Source of the DNA: Amycolatopsis sp. NBC_00345
GTDB lineage: Bacteria; Actinomycetota; Actinomycetes; Mycobacteriales; Pseudonocardiaceae
Direction: 5' to 3'
Assembly (NCBI RefSeq): GCF_036116635.1
Contig: NZ_CP107995.1
Coordinates: forward strand, 1,550,001-1,614,000
DNA: 64,000 nt
In this document: positions 42,826 through 51,107 of the stretch, one piece after another
Layout of the letters: the number at the start of each line of letters is the position of its first letter
Position numbering within the stretch: position 1 is the first letter of the stretch
Program-made: the position numbers and the translations under genes
Notes under the pieces: generated by a model
What the model was told of the DNA's origin: nothing
Databases searched by the model: none
The model's input: the letters and a program-made list of their open reading frames with translations, nothing else

Positions 42826-44406
42826 TTGACCGACACCGACGTGGCGGCGCGGCCGAAAACCCGGCGCGCCCTCCTGATCGCCGTGGCCGCTGTCGTCGTG
42901 CTGGGCGGGCTCGCCGTGCGCACGGCGTTCTTCTCCTACACCTCCGACGACTACCGGGCGTTCGTCAGCCAGTGGTACGAGTTCATCAAGCAGAACGGCG
43001 GTTTCAGCGCCCTCAAGTACAACTTCGCCAACTACAACACGCCGTACCTGTACCTGCTGGCGATCCTGACGCACATCCCGGTGCCCACGCTGTACGGCGT
43101 CAAGGCGATCTCCATCCTGTTCGACCTGGTGCTGGCGTTCTTCACCTACCGGATCGTCGCGCTGCGGTACCCGGGCACGTGGTGGCCGCTGCTGGCCGGG
43201 GCGATCGTGCTGTACCTGCCGACGGTGGTGCTGAACAGCGCCGCCTGGGCGCAGGTGGACTCGGCCTACTCGGCGTTCGGTGTCGGCGGGGTGTATTTCG
43301 TGCTCCGCAAGCGGCCGTGGCTGGCGTGTGTGTTCTTCGGCCTCGCGTTCGCCTTCAAGCTGCAGGCGGTGTTCTTCTTCCCGGCGTTGCTGCTTTTCGT
43401 GCTGCGGAAGCGGGTGCCGTGGCCGGCGCTGCTGCTGATCCCGGCGGTCTACCTGGTGCTGGACGTGCCCGCGCTGCTGGCGGGCGCGAACTTCGGTGAC
43501 CTGCTGAAGATCTACCTGAGCCAGTCCGACACCTATGACCAGCTGACCTTGAACGCGCCGAACGTCTACCAGTACCTCAGCTCGGTCAGCAGCTCGTCGG
43601 CGCTGAAGATCGGCGGGATCGTGGTGACAGGGCTGATCCTGCTTGCGCTCATGATCCCGGTAGTGGTGCGCAAGTCCGAGCTGACGCCGGCCCGCATCGT
43701 CCTGGTCAGCGCGATCTCGGTGACGCTGGTCCCGTACTTCCTGCCCGCGATGCACGAACGCTACTTCTACCCGGCCGACGCGCTGAGCGTGATCGCCGCG
43801 TTCTACCTGCCCAAACGGCTGTGGGCGTTCCCGATTTTGGAGCAGTTCGCCTCCGGTTTCGCTTATGCGCCATACCTGTTGAACTCGCGCCAGGGCGGCC
43901 CGGGCGGCTTCCCCGGCTTCCCCGGCTTCCCCGGCAGCCCCGGCAGCCCCGGTGGACCCGGCGGCCGACGCGGTTCCGGTTTCCCCGGCTTCCCTGGCGG
44001 CACCGGTGGTACCGGTGGCCGGCGCGGCGGCTTCCCCGGCGGGTCCCGGCCCGGCGGCACCGGTGCGGGTGACGCCCGGCCTGGCGGTACCGGCACGGGC
44101 GGCACCACGGAACCGCCCGGCGTGAACGATCCGGGTCACCTCGTCCAGCGCAACGCCGGTGGCGCGCAGTCCGGGCAGCAGTTCCGCCCGCCCGGTGGCG
44201 GCAACGGCGGAATGACCACGGGCACCGTGCTGGTCGACTTCTGGATCCTGTCCACGGCGATGCTGGCCGGCCTGGTCCTGGCCGTGTGGGCCGCGGTCCA
44301 GGACTTCCGCCGGGGAACTCCGGCCGATCCGCAACCCGCGCCGGAGCCCGTGCCGGAACCCGACCCGGAACCGGCGCCGGAGCAGACGAAGGGCGCACCC
44401 GAGTAG
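42826..44406 (+). CDS. Multispanning membrane glycosyltransferase-like protein with collagen-like GFPG insert
   Basis: 526 residues. About ten hydrophobic helices with FFSYTSDDYRAFVSQWYEFI near the N-terminus and a loop SAAWAQVDSAYSAFG, resembling GT-C type mannosyltransferases (DUF2029/GT87-like). Between two membrane helices there is a ~120-residue Gly/Pro/Phe-rich segment (GFPGFPGFPGSPGSPGGPGG), then a last helix and a Pro/Glu tail (PAPEPVPEPDPEPAPE). Start at TTG 42826, with AAGGAG 4 nt upstream. Last gene of the operon. Family moderately sure; substrate unknown. Confidence 0.8.
   Translation: MTDTDVAARPKTRRALLIAVAAVVVLGGLAVRTAFFSYTSDDYRAFVSQWYEFIKQNGGFSALKYNFANYNTPYLYLLAILTHIPVPTLYGVKAISILFDLVLAFFTYRIVALRYPGTWWPLLAGAIVLYLPTVVLNSAAWAQVDSAYSAFGVGGVYFVLRKRPWLACVFFGLAFAFKLQAVFFFPALLLFVLRKRVPWPALLLIPAVYLVLDVPALLAGANFGDLLKIYLSQSDTYDQLTLNAPNVYQYLSSVSSSSALKIGGIVVTGLILLALMIPVVVRKSELTPARIVLVSAISVTLVPYFLPAMHERYFYPADALSVIAAFYLPKRLWAFPILEQFASGFAYAPYLLNSRQGGPGGFPGFPGFPGSPGSPGGPGGRRGSGFPGFPGGTGGTGGRRGGFPGGSRPGGTGAGDARPGGTGTGGTTEPPGVNDPGHLVQRNAGGAQSGQQFRPPGGGNGGMTTGTVLVDFWILSTAMLAGLVLAVWAAVQDFRRGTPADPQPAPEPVPEPDPEPAPEQTKGAPE
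43891..44100 (+). repeat. Collagen-like G-x-P repeats within the membrane transferase gene
   Basis: Short repeats of GGC-TTC-CCC/AGC-CCC type encode GFPGFPGFPGSPGSPGGPGG and later GGTGGTGG and GGFPGG units in a predicted extracytoplasmic loop. Confidence 0.85.
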
Positions 44407-44477
44407 TCCTCCCTGGACGGTCTGTGGCGAGGAGATTGGCTTCCTGGCCGTCGGCTGCAGCGCATCAAGTATCAGTA

Positions 44478-44600
44478 CTGGCCGCCAGTGGCAGGCCGCC
44501 TGCCGCCAGTGGCCAGTCGTCGGTCGCCAGTAGCCGGTCGCGGGCGACCGGTCGCTGGTGACCGGTTGCAGGTGGCTGGTCGCGGCTGGCCGGGACAGCG
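44478..44600. repeat. Degenerate short repeats and hairpins between operons
   Basis: The 287-bp gap 44407-44693 holds no gene. It contains degenerate direct repeats (GCCAGTGGC, GGTCGCCAGT, GGTCGCTGGT variants). The best hairpin pairs CCGGTCG (44534-44540) with CGACCGG (44545-44551), extended by CCAG/CTGG outside (44527-44558). It may terminate both convergent transcription units. Confidence 0.5.
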
Positions 44601-44693
44601 GCATCGGCCTCGTCCGTGACGGCACGTGACCTTGCACCACGATCCACACCTCCAACGATCCACACGAGACTCATGCTTACTTGGCGCGCCTGG

Positions 44694-45929
44694 TCAGGCG
44701 GCGCGGGTGTGGGGTGGGTCGTGGGCGGTGTTGTGCATGGGTCTTCGTTGCGGGTCGAGCCAGGCGGGTGGGATCCATTCGACGATTCCGTTGCGGAGTC
44801 GGATTTCCCAGCCACCGTGGTGGGCCAGGAGATGATCGCGGTCGCACATGGACGCCATGTTCCCGATGTCCGTCGGTCCGCCGGGGCCGCCGTGAGGGTT
44901 GGTCCAGTACTCGATGTGGTGCGGCGTGGTCCATTTCGGGCCTCTCGTGCACCAAGGGGCGGTGCATCCTTTGTCGCGTAAGGCGAGGGCTCGTCGTTGG
45001 GCGGGGGTTGCGGTGCGGACGGCGCGGCCTAAGTCCAAGACTTCACCGGCGCCGTTGAGGACGGCGGGGAGGACTTTCGCGTCGCAACACAGGCGGCGTA
45101 GCTGGGAGACGGTCATGGGGTCGTGTCCGTCGGGCATGACGGTTCCGGCGCGGCATTGGAGGTCGTCCAGGCTGATGGTGATGGTGGCGATGGCTCGTTC
45201 GCCGGCTTTGACGGGCAGGTCGGGGGCGCGGGCGGCGAGGTCGAACACGGCGGCGATGGCGTCGCCTTGGCGTTGTGATCGGGTTCGCGGGTCGGGGTTG
45301 CCGAAGGAATCGGCGGGGTCGGGTTTCGCGAGCACAGTGAAGAGTTGTTCGGCGAGGGTTGCGGTGTCGGGGTCGAATTCGCCGGTGTATCTCATTCGGC
45401 CGTCGCGGGTCCGGGTATAGCGGAACTCCCGTCGGGGGCGGGCCAAGTCCTGTTCTCGTTTGTCGGGGTCGGTGTTGGTGAAGTCCCAGTAGGCCTGGAT
45501 TCGCTGGCCTACCTTCCGCAGAGTCGCGGGTGGGGCTTGGTGGGCCAGCTCGACCAGGGTGGTTTCGTTGGCTGCCAGCTCCTCCGGGGCGACGGAGTCA
45601 GGGGCGTGGGTGAGGACGTGAGCGATCTCGTGGGCGTGTTCGCGGTTGAGTTCACCGGCGGCCAGGGCGCTCCGCATCATCGGGAGAACCGCGGTCGCTT
45701 GTGTGACTCGCGCGTTCGCTTCCTTCCGCGAGATCCGTAACGATCGCACCAGCATCGTCTGGGTGCTGCGGAAACCCTTGCCCACAGCCACACCACGCTG
45801 GTCGACCTCGTCGACCAACGCCAGCATCCGCGCATACGCACGGCACAACTTCCGCTCAGCAGTGAGAAGTTCGGTGGTCAGTTCGTCCTCGGAAAGGTGC
45901 CACTCCGGCACCTGGTTTGGTGTCCCCAT
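44694..45929 (-). CDS. DUF222 / HNH endonuclease domain protein (13E12-repeat-like)
   Basis: About 411 residues. The long N-terminal region is DUF222 (VDQRGVAVGKGFRSTQTML; LNREHAHEIAHVL; TGEFDPDTATLAEQLF), and the C-terminal ~110 residues are an HNH nuclease module: RDKGCTAPWCTRGPKWTTPHHIEYW and CDRDHLLAHHGGWEI. Proteins of this type are related to the mycobacterial REP13E12 family, often DNA-damage induced. A perfect LexA box stands 16 bp upstream. ATG 45929 is chosen; TATTGT 7 nt before it suggests a leaderless mRNA. An in-frame ATG further upstream would overlap the LexA box. Confidence 0.88.
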   Translation of the reverse strand: MGTPNQVPEWHLSEDELTTELLTAERKLCRAYARMLALVDEVDQRGVAVGKGFRSTQTMLVRSLRISRKEANARVTQATAVLPMMRSALAAGELNREHAHEIAHVLTHAPDSVAPEELAANETTLVELAHQAPPATLRKVGQRIQAYWDFTNTDPDKREQDLARPRREFRYTRTRDGRMRYTGEFDPDTATLAEQLFTVLAKPDPADSFGNPDPRTRSQRQGDAIAAVFDLAARAPDLPVKAGERAIATITISLDDLQCRAGTVMPDGHDPMTVSQLRRLCCDAKVLPAVLNGAGEVLDLGRAVRTATPAQRRALALRDKGCTAPWCTRGPKWTTPHHIEYWTNPHGGPGGPTDIGNMASMCDRDHLLAHHGGWEIRLRNGIVEWIPPAWLDPQRRPMHNTAHDPPHTRAA

Positions 45930-45944
45930 GCGGACGACAATATC

Positions 45945-45960
45945 TCGAACGCATGTTCGA
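45945..45960. promoter_or_regulatory. LexA/SOS box
   Basis: TCGAAC-GCAT-GTTCGA is a perfect match to the actinobacterial SOS consensus TCGAAC-N4-GTTCGA. It lies directly upstream of the DUF222-HNH gene, overlapping where a promoter would sit. Confidence 0.9.
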
Positions 45961-46127
45961 AACATCACTCGAACGGGTAAGCCTGCGACCTCGCAATAAG
46001 GCGCGGAAAGCCTGTAGCATCAATGCAATCACCAGGAACACCCACCACGAAACCGATCTGAGTGTCCACTGTGTACAAAGGATGGAATCACCCCGCGCTG
46101 GTCACCCGTGCGAACATAGCCCCGATC

Positions 46128-46490
46128 TCAAGCGGTCAGGTACAACACGGCGTAACAAGCGAGCCAGTGCTCGACCATGTAGTCCCCGCCAGTGACGTGG
46201 TCCAGCTCCGGCTCGGCGTGCTTCTCGGCGGCCTCGCGCATCAGGGGCGCCCTCGGGTCGTCGGCCGGGAGGTGGTCGGCCAGGCGCAGCCAGCACCAGG
46301 CCCGGCTGAGGTTCAGGCCGCGCAGGTGGGCGAGCTGGCCGTCGCTGTCGTCCGATACGGTGGCCGGGGTGAACAGTGTGGCGGGCTGGGCGTTCGCGAG
46401 GCCGGGCAGGAAGTGGCTGAACCACGTCCGGAACTCTTCGGTGACGGCGGCCAGCGCGGTGTCGGCGACGGACACTCCGGCGGCGGCCGC
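46128..46490 (-). pseudogene. C-terminal remnant of a DUF2891 gene
   Basis: About 120 codons match the C-terminal third of DUF2891 proteins (LNLSRAWCWLRLADHLP; DHVTGGDYMVEHWLACYAVLYL), ending at a proper stop. Upstream of about residue VSVADTAL the frame turns into antisense of another gene fragment, so the N-terminal two thirds and the start are gone. DUF2891 proteins are about 330 residues. It faces away from the PEP mutase-like remnant with which it shares the break point. Confidence 0.75.
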
Positions 46491-46749
46491 GGCGCGCACC
46501 AACCCGGACTTCGTCGTGATCGCCCGGACGGACGCGATCGCCCCGCTGGTGCCCGTCGAGCGGCTCGGTGAACTGGGCTGCCGGCTGGTCATCATCCCGT
46601 CGGACCTGCAGCGGGCGGTCATCGCGAGCTGCCGGCGCGTGCTCGGCGCGATCAAGCGGCACGGGGACAGTTCTTCGCTCGGCGACGAACTCGCCTCCTT
46701 CTCGGAGCGGGAGGAGATCGTGCGGACCCGGGAGTACCTCTCGGCCTGA
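46485..46749 (+). pseudogene. C-terminal remnant of an isocitrate lyase/PEP mutase-family gene
   Basis: About 87 codons match the end of methylisocitrate lyase/PEP phosphonomutase-like proteins (NPDFVVIARTDAIAP; LGCRLVIIPSDLQRAV; LGDELASFSEREEIVRT), with a proper stop at 46749. The first two thirds, including the catalytic KKCGH-type region, are missing. The fragment begins exactly where the DUF2891 remnant on the other strand breaks off, so a single deletion removed the 5' halves of two divergent genes. Confidence 0.75.
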
Positions 46750-46818
46750 CCACCCGGGGGCGGTGCGCGGGTGAGTTTCGGCACCCGCGCCGCTCCATCG
46801 CGCGTGAACACCTAGCAT

Positions 46819-46919
46819 GTGGATCACGTGGCGGGAAGACCGGTGGAATTCCGGGGCTGCCCCGCAACTGTGAGGCCCGGCGCGTCCGGGCCGGAGCCAG
46901 ATACCGCCACGCGATCCAC
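46819..46919 (+). ncRNA. Cobalamin (AdoCbl) riboswitch
   Basis: Contains the class signatures GGGGCTGCCCCGCAACTGTGA (46853 onward, the conserved core) and a B12-box-like GCCAGATACCGCC at about 46896. A 16-bp terminal stem pairs 46819-46834 with 46904-46919 with one G-U wobble. It lies 111 bp before the start of the ABC transporter operon on the same strand, so cobalamin is expected to repress that operon. A -10-like TAGCAT (46813-46818) precedes it. Confidence 0.92.
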
Positions 46920-47030
46920 CGAACGGTCAGTACCACGCGGGTTGGTCGCGGGCCGGAAGAGCCGCCGGGCGGGCGGCCCTTCCGCGGTGCGCTTGCCTCG
47001 TTTGCTGGCCCGGCGCGAGGGAGTCCGGCG

Positions 47031-48572
47031 ATGGTGCCAGCGAGCGACCGGCCACTGAGCCGGCGAGGGTTCCTGCTCGGCACCGGTCTGGCCGCGGGAG
47101 CGCTGGTGAGCGGCTGCGGAAGCGGGCCGGGCACCGGCGGGGGAGCGGGCATCACCACGTTTTCCGCGGTGCTCGAAGGCTCCGGGGCGGACGAGAGCCT
47201 CGACCCGGGGACCAGCCACCTGTTCATCGACGAGGCGCGGCTGAAGGCGTTGTACGACGGGCTGTTCGAGGTCGACAACACGATGCGGCCGGTGCCGCGG
47301 CTCGCCAGCTCCGGCGAGCCCAACGCGGACGGGACGCGGTGGCGCATCGTCCTGCGGGACGCGCGCTGGCACGACGGCACGAAGGTCACCTCCGCGGACG
47401 TGCTGTACACGCTGTCGCGAGTGCTCGGCCCGCCCGGGCCGAAGCCGTTCATCGCCGCCGCGACGCTGGACCTCGTCGACCTGGCCCAGTCACGCGAGGT
47501 CGACGAGCGGACGGCCGAGATCGTGCTGAAGCGGCCGTCGTTCGAGTTCCTCACCGCGCTGTCCGCCTACGGCACCCGGGTCATCCGGGACGGCACAACG
47601 GACTTCTCCCGTCCGGTGGGGACCGGGCCGTTCCGGTTCACGTCGTTCCGGCCGGGCAAGGAGCTGGTGGCCACGGCCTACGACGGTTACTGGGGCGGTG
47701 CGCCGAAGATCCAGCGGCTGCGGGTCCTGAGCGCGGAAGCGGACGCCCGCCAGGCCGCGTTACGCAGTGGTCAGGCCGACTTCGCCGACAACCTGACCCC
47801 GGCCGCGGCGAAGACGCTGCGCGGCGTGGACGGGGTCAGCGTGCAGTCGGCGCCGCACAGCGGGATCTACTACTTCGCGATGAAAACCGACCGGCCCCCG
47901 TTCGACAACGTGGACGTGCGCCGCGCGCTGATGCGGATGGTGGACCGCGAGGAACTCGTCAAGGTCGCCCTGCAGGGCCAGGGCGAGGTGGCCAACGACG
48001 TGTTCGGCCAGGGCTTCGAGTACTACGCCGGCGACCTGCCCGCGCACACCTACGACCCGGACGAGGCGAAAGCCCTGTTACGCAAGGCGGGTGTGCCGGA
48101 CCTGTCGTTCGAGCTGTTCACCGCGCCCGCCGCGGCCGGGTTCGTGGAGGCGGCCACCCTGTTCGCCGAGCAGGCCAGGCGGAGCGGGGTCACGGTGCGC
48201 GTGCGGGTCGGGTCCGGCGACACCTACTACTCCGAAGCGCTCAAGAGCGGGCAGCTGACCATGGGGCAGTCCGGGCCGCTGCCGATCCCCAACCACTTCG
48301 CGTCCCGGCTGCTGACCGGCTCCCCGCAGAACCGCACCAACTGGAGCGACCCGGAGTTCGACGCGCTGTACGGCCGGGCGGTGGCCACCGCGTCCGAACC
48401 GGAGCGGGCCGCGCTCTACCACCGGCTGCACGAGATCCTCCACGACCGCGGCGGGTTTGTGTTCTGGGGCAACGCCTTCTGGACCAGCGCCGCTTCCTCG
48501 ACGTTCCATGGAATTCCCGCCGGAGTGCCCAATTCGCTGGACTGGGCCCGATTCGACAAGGTGACCCGATGA
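47031..48572 (+). CDS. ABC transporter substrate-binding lipoprotein, family 5 (peptide/nickel type)
   Basis: 513 residues. A Tat-type lipoprotein signal: LSRRGFLLGTGLAAGALVSGC with twin Arg and a lipobox Cys. The mature part is SBP_bac_5 (DppA/NikA-like): RLASSGEPNADGTRWRIVLRD, WHDGTKVTSADVLYTLSRV and FDNVDVRRALMRMVDREELV. GAGGGAG lies 7 nt before ATG 47031. First gene after a cobalamin riboswitch, so the ligand may be a cobalt/nickel chelate, a corrinoid precursor or a peptide needed when B12 is scarce. The stop overlaps the next start. Confidence 0.93.
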   Translation: MVPASDRPLSRRGFLLGTGLAAGALVSGCGSGPGTGGGAGITTFSAVLEGSGADESLDPGTSHLFIDEARLKALYDGLFEVDNTMRPVPRLASSGEPNADGTRWRIVLRDARWHDGTKVTSADVLYTLSRVLGPPGPKPFIAAATLDLVDLAQSREVDERTAEIVLKRPSFEFLTALSAYGTRVIRDGTTDFSRPVGTGPFRFTSFRPGKELVATAYDGYWGGAPKIQRLRVLSAEADARQAALRSGQADFADNLTPAAAKTLRGVDGVSVQSAPHSGIYYFAMKTDRPPFDNVDVRRALMRMVDREELVKVALQGQGEVANDVFGQGFEYYAGDLPAHTYDPDEAKALLRKAGVPDLSFELFTAPAAAGFVEAATLFAEQARRSGVTVRVRVGSGDTYYSEALKSGQLTMGQSGPLPIPNHFASRLLTGSPQNRTNWSDPEFDALYGRAVATASEPERAALYHRLHEILHDRGGFVFWGNAFWTSAASSTFHGIPAGVPNSLDWARFDKVTR

Positions 48573-49333
48573 CTGCCTCCCTGACCCAGGACCGCGCGCT
48601 GTACTGGCTCGAGCGCTGGGACCGCCAGCAGGAGTTCTACATGCCCGACCGCGAGGAGCGGTTCGCGGTGATCGGCGACGTGCTCGCGGAGCTGGTTCCC
48701 CGGGCGGACCCCCTGATCGTCGACCTCGGCGTCGGCCCCGGCTCGCTCGCCCGGCGGCTGCTGGACCGGTTCCCCGGCGCGAAGGTCGTCGGCGTCGACG
48801 CCGATCCGCTGCTGCTCGGGCTGGCCGAACTCGCGTACGGCGGCGACCGGTTCCGCACCGTTTTCGCGGACTTGCGCCACTACAGCTGGTACGAGGCGCT
48901 CGGCCTCGACCGCGCGCCGGACGCGTTCGTCAGCACGACGGCGCTGCACTGGCTGGACCGGCTGCCGCTGCGCGAGCTGTTCGCCCAGTGCGGAAAGGCG
49001 CTCGAACCGGGCGGGGTGTTCATCGACGGCGACCACCTCTACGAGGGCGAGGCCGGCCCGCGGCTGGACACGCTCACGCGCTCGTTGACCAAGCGCCGGA
49101 CGGTCCGGGCCGGGGTGCGGCGGGACGAGGACTGGGCGGCGTGGTGGGAAGCCGTCGCGGCGGCGCCCGAACTGGCGGAGCTGGTGGCCGCGCGGGCCGG
49201 CGGGTTCGCCCACGAGGTCACCGCCCGCCCGTCGGTGCACGACTACCTGGGCTTCCTGCGCGAGGGCGGGTTCGCCGAAGCCGGCACGGTGTGGCAGGTC
49301 GGCGACGACCGCATCGTGACCGGTATCCGCTGA
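48569..49333 (+). CDS. SAM-dependent methyltransferase within the ABC operon
   Basis: 254 residues. Class I methyltransferase with motif I LIVDLGVGPGSLARRLL, VVGVDADP, then STTALHWLDRLP and LEPGGVFIDGDHLY, a trans-aconitate/small-molecule methyltransferase-like layout. ATG 48569 overlaps the binding-protein stop (ATGA). An enzyme wedged between the binding protein and the permeases, under a cobalamin riboswitch, suggests that it modifies the transported compound or makes a metallophore. This is inference. Confidence 0.87.
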   Translation: MTASLTQDRALYWLERWDRQQEFYMPDREERFAVIGDVLAELVPRADPLIVDLGVGPGSLARRLLDRFPGAKVVGVDADPLLLGLAELAYGGDRFRTVFADLRHYSWYEALGLDRAPDAFVSTTALHWLDRLPLRELFAQCGKALEPGGVFIDGDHLYEGEAGPRLDTLTRSLTKRRTVRAGVRRDEDWAAWWEAVAAAPELAELVAARAGGFAHEVTARPSVHDYLGFLREGGFAEAGTVWQVGDDRIVTGIR

Positions 49334-49341
49334 CGCGGGCG

Positions 49342-50289
49342 GTGACGGCCCGCTTCGCCCTGCGCCGGCTCGCCCTCGGCGCCGGGCAGGTGCTGATCCT
49401 GCTCGTGCTGGTGTTCGGGCTGTCGCTGCTGCTGCCCGGCGACGCGGCGGACGTGCGGGGCGGCGACCTGTTCGGGGACCGGCAGCGGGCCGAGGCCCGG
49501 CACCTGCTCGGCCTGGACGTCGCGCCGGTGACCCGGTTCCTCGACTGGCTCGGGCACGCGGCCACCGGCGATTTCGGGACGTCCTACGCGAGCGGCGAGC
49601 CGGTGTCGCGGGTGATCGCCGAGCCGTTCGCGGTCACCGCGGTGATGGCCGGGCTGACCACGCTGCTCCTGCTGCCGGTGGCCGGCTGGGCCGGGTTCGC
49701 CGCGGGGCTGCGGCCGGGCTCGGCCCGGGACCGGGTGATCACCGCGGTCAGCGTGTTCTTCGACTCGATCCCGGACTTCGTGCTCGCGGTGCTGCTGGTC
49801 GCCTACCTGGCCGTCGGCCTCGGCCTGTTCCCGGCGACCTTCCTCGGCGCCGACCTGCCCACCATGCTCGCCGAGCCCGGGTACCTGGTCCTGCCGCTCA
49901 CGGTGATGGTGGCGAGGGTCGCGGCGCCGCTCGTCCGGCTCGTGCGCGCCGGGGTGATCGACGTGGCCGCCCAGCCCTACATCGAGCAGGCGCGGCGGCT
50001 CGGGGTCGGCCGGGTTTCGTTGCTGCTGCGCCACATCGCCCCCAACGCGCTCGGGCCGGCGATGCAGGAGCTGGGACGCACCGGCGACGGCCTGCTGTCC
50101 GGAGTGTTCATCGTGGAGGCGGTGTTCGTGCTGCCGGGCGTCGCGTCCGCGCTGATCGGCGCGATCGGCGACCGGGACCAGCCGGTGATCCTCGCCATCG
50201 TGCTGATCACCGGGGTGGTGGCGATCCTGGTGAACGCCCTGATCGACCTGGCAGGCCAGCGTCTCGTGCCCCGGCGGAGCCTTTCGTGA
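49342..50289 (+). CDS. Peptide/nickel-type ABC permease (DppB/NikB-like)
   Basis: 315 residues with an N-terminal helix, an extracytoplasmic region and five further helices. The EAA loop that contacts the ATPase reads EQARRLGVGRVSLLLRHIAPNALGP. The GTG at 49342 is the first good start, 8 bp after the methyltransferase stop. Its stop overlaps the next GTG (GTGA at 50286). Confidence 0.92.
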   Translation: MTARFALRRLALGAGQVLILLVLVFGLSLLLPGDAADVRGGDLFGDRQRAEARHLLGLDVAPVTRFLDWLGHAATGDFGTSYASGEPVSRVIAEPFAVTAVMAGLTTLLLLPVAGWAGFAAGLRPGSARDRVITAVSVFFDSIPDFVLAVLLVAYLAVGLGLFPATFLGADLPTMLAEPGYLVLPLTVMVARVAAPLVRLVRAGVIDVAAQPYIEQARRLGVGRVSLLLRHIAPNALGPAMQELGRTGDGLLSGVFIVEAVFVLPGVASALIGAIGDRDQPVILAIVLITGVVAILVNALIDLAGQRLVPRRSLS

Positions 50290-51107
50290 CGGCCAAGCGC
50301 GCGCTGTTCTCGGTGCTGGTGGCGGTCCCGGTGCTGTTCGCGCTGGCCGGCCCGTGGCTCGCGGACCTGGCCCCGCCCGGCCGCCAAGCCCCGTTCGGCC
50401 CGTCGGCCTGGTCGCCGTTCGGGACCGACCGGCTCGGCCGCGACGTGCTCGCGGCAGCGCTGCAAGGCGGGCGCACCCTGCTGGTGGTCACCGCGGTCAC
50501 CGTGCTGTGCGCCTACGCGATCGGCTTCACCGTGGGCCTGCTCGCGGCGGCGGCGCCGAAACCGTGGCTGGAAGACCTCCTGATGCGCCCGCTGGACGTG
50601 CTGCTGTGCCTGCCGTCGTTGCTGATCATCATCGTGGCGGCGGTGCGCACCTCCGGCTCCACGGTCGCGGTCGCGGCGGCGGTCGGGCTCGCGCTGGTGG
50701 CCCCGATCGCCCGGTTCGTGCGGATGGCGGCGCGCGCGGTCGTCCAGGACCCGGTGATGGACGCGCTCCGGATGCAGGGGGAGAGCCGGTGGCACCGCTA
50801 CGGCCGGTACGCGGCGCGCGAACTCGCCCGGCCGGTCGCCGCCGACTTCGGGGTCCGCGTCGCCGCGGCGATCTACTTCCTGTCTTCGGCGAACTTCCTG
50901 GGCCTCGGCTTCGACCCGGCCTCCGCGGACTGGGCGGTGACCGTGGCGGCCAACCGGGACGGCCTCGCCGAGGCGCCCTGGTCGGTTTTCCTGCCCGGCG
51001 GACTGATCGCGGCGCTGGTGGTCGGCCTCAACCTGCTGTGGGACGACCTGCTGGCCGACCCGCGCGCGCTCGCGGTGCGGGACGCGCTCCGGGCGGCGCG
51101 CCGGTGA
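50286..51107 (+). CDS. Peptide/nickel-type ABC permease (DppC/NikC-like)
   Basis: 273 residues. It has the family N-terminal pattern (SPFGTDRLGRDVLAAALQGGRTLL) typical of DppC/NikC proteins, membrane helices, and an EAA loop DALRMQGESRWHRYGRYAARELARP. The GTG start overlaps the preceding stop and its stop overlaps the ATPase start. Confidence 0.93.
   Translation: MTAKRALFSVLVAVPVLFALAGPWLADLAPPGRQAPFGPSAWSPFGTDRLGRDVLAAALQGGRTLLVVTAVTVLCAYAIGFTVGLLAAAAPKPWLEDLLMRPLDVLLCLPSLLIIIVAAVRTSGSTVAVAAAVGLALVAPIARFVRMAARAVVQDPVMDALRMQGESRWHRYGRYAARELARPVAADFGVRVAAAIYFLSSANFLGLGFDPASADWAVTVAANRDGLAEAPWSVFLPGGLIAALVVGLNLLWDDLLADPRALAVRDALRAARR

Noticed and set aside
44478..44600. CRISPR-like array
   Set aside because: Repeats are degenerate, closely packed and lack unique spacers; no cas genes in the window.
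37924..44655. 774- and 1206-codon minus-strand frames opposite the glycosylation operon
   Set aside because: Antisense shadows of glycosyltransferase and two-component genes with clear motifs; low-complexity composition.
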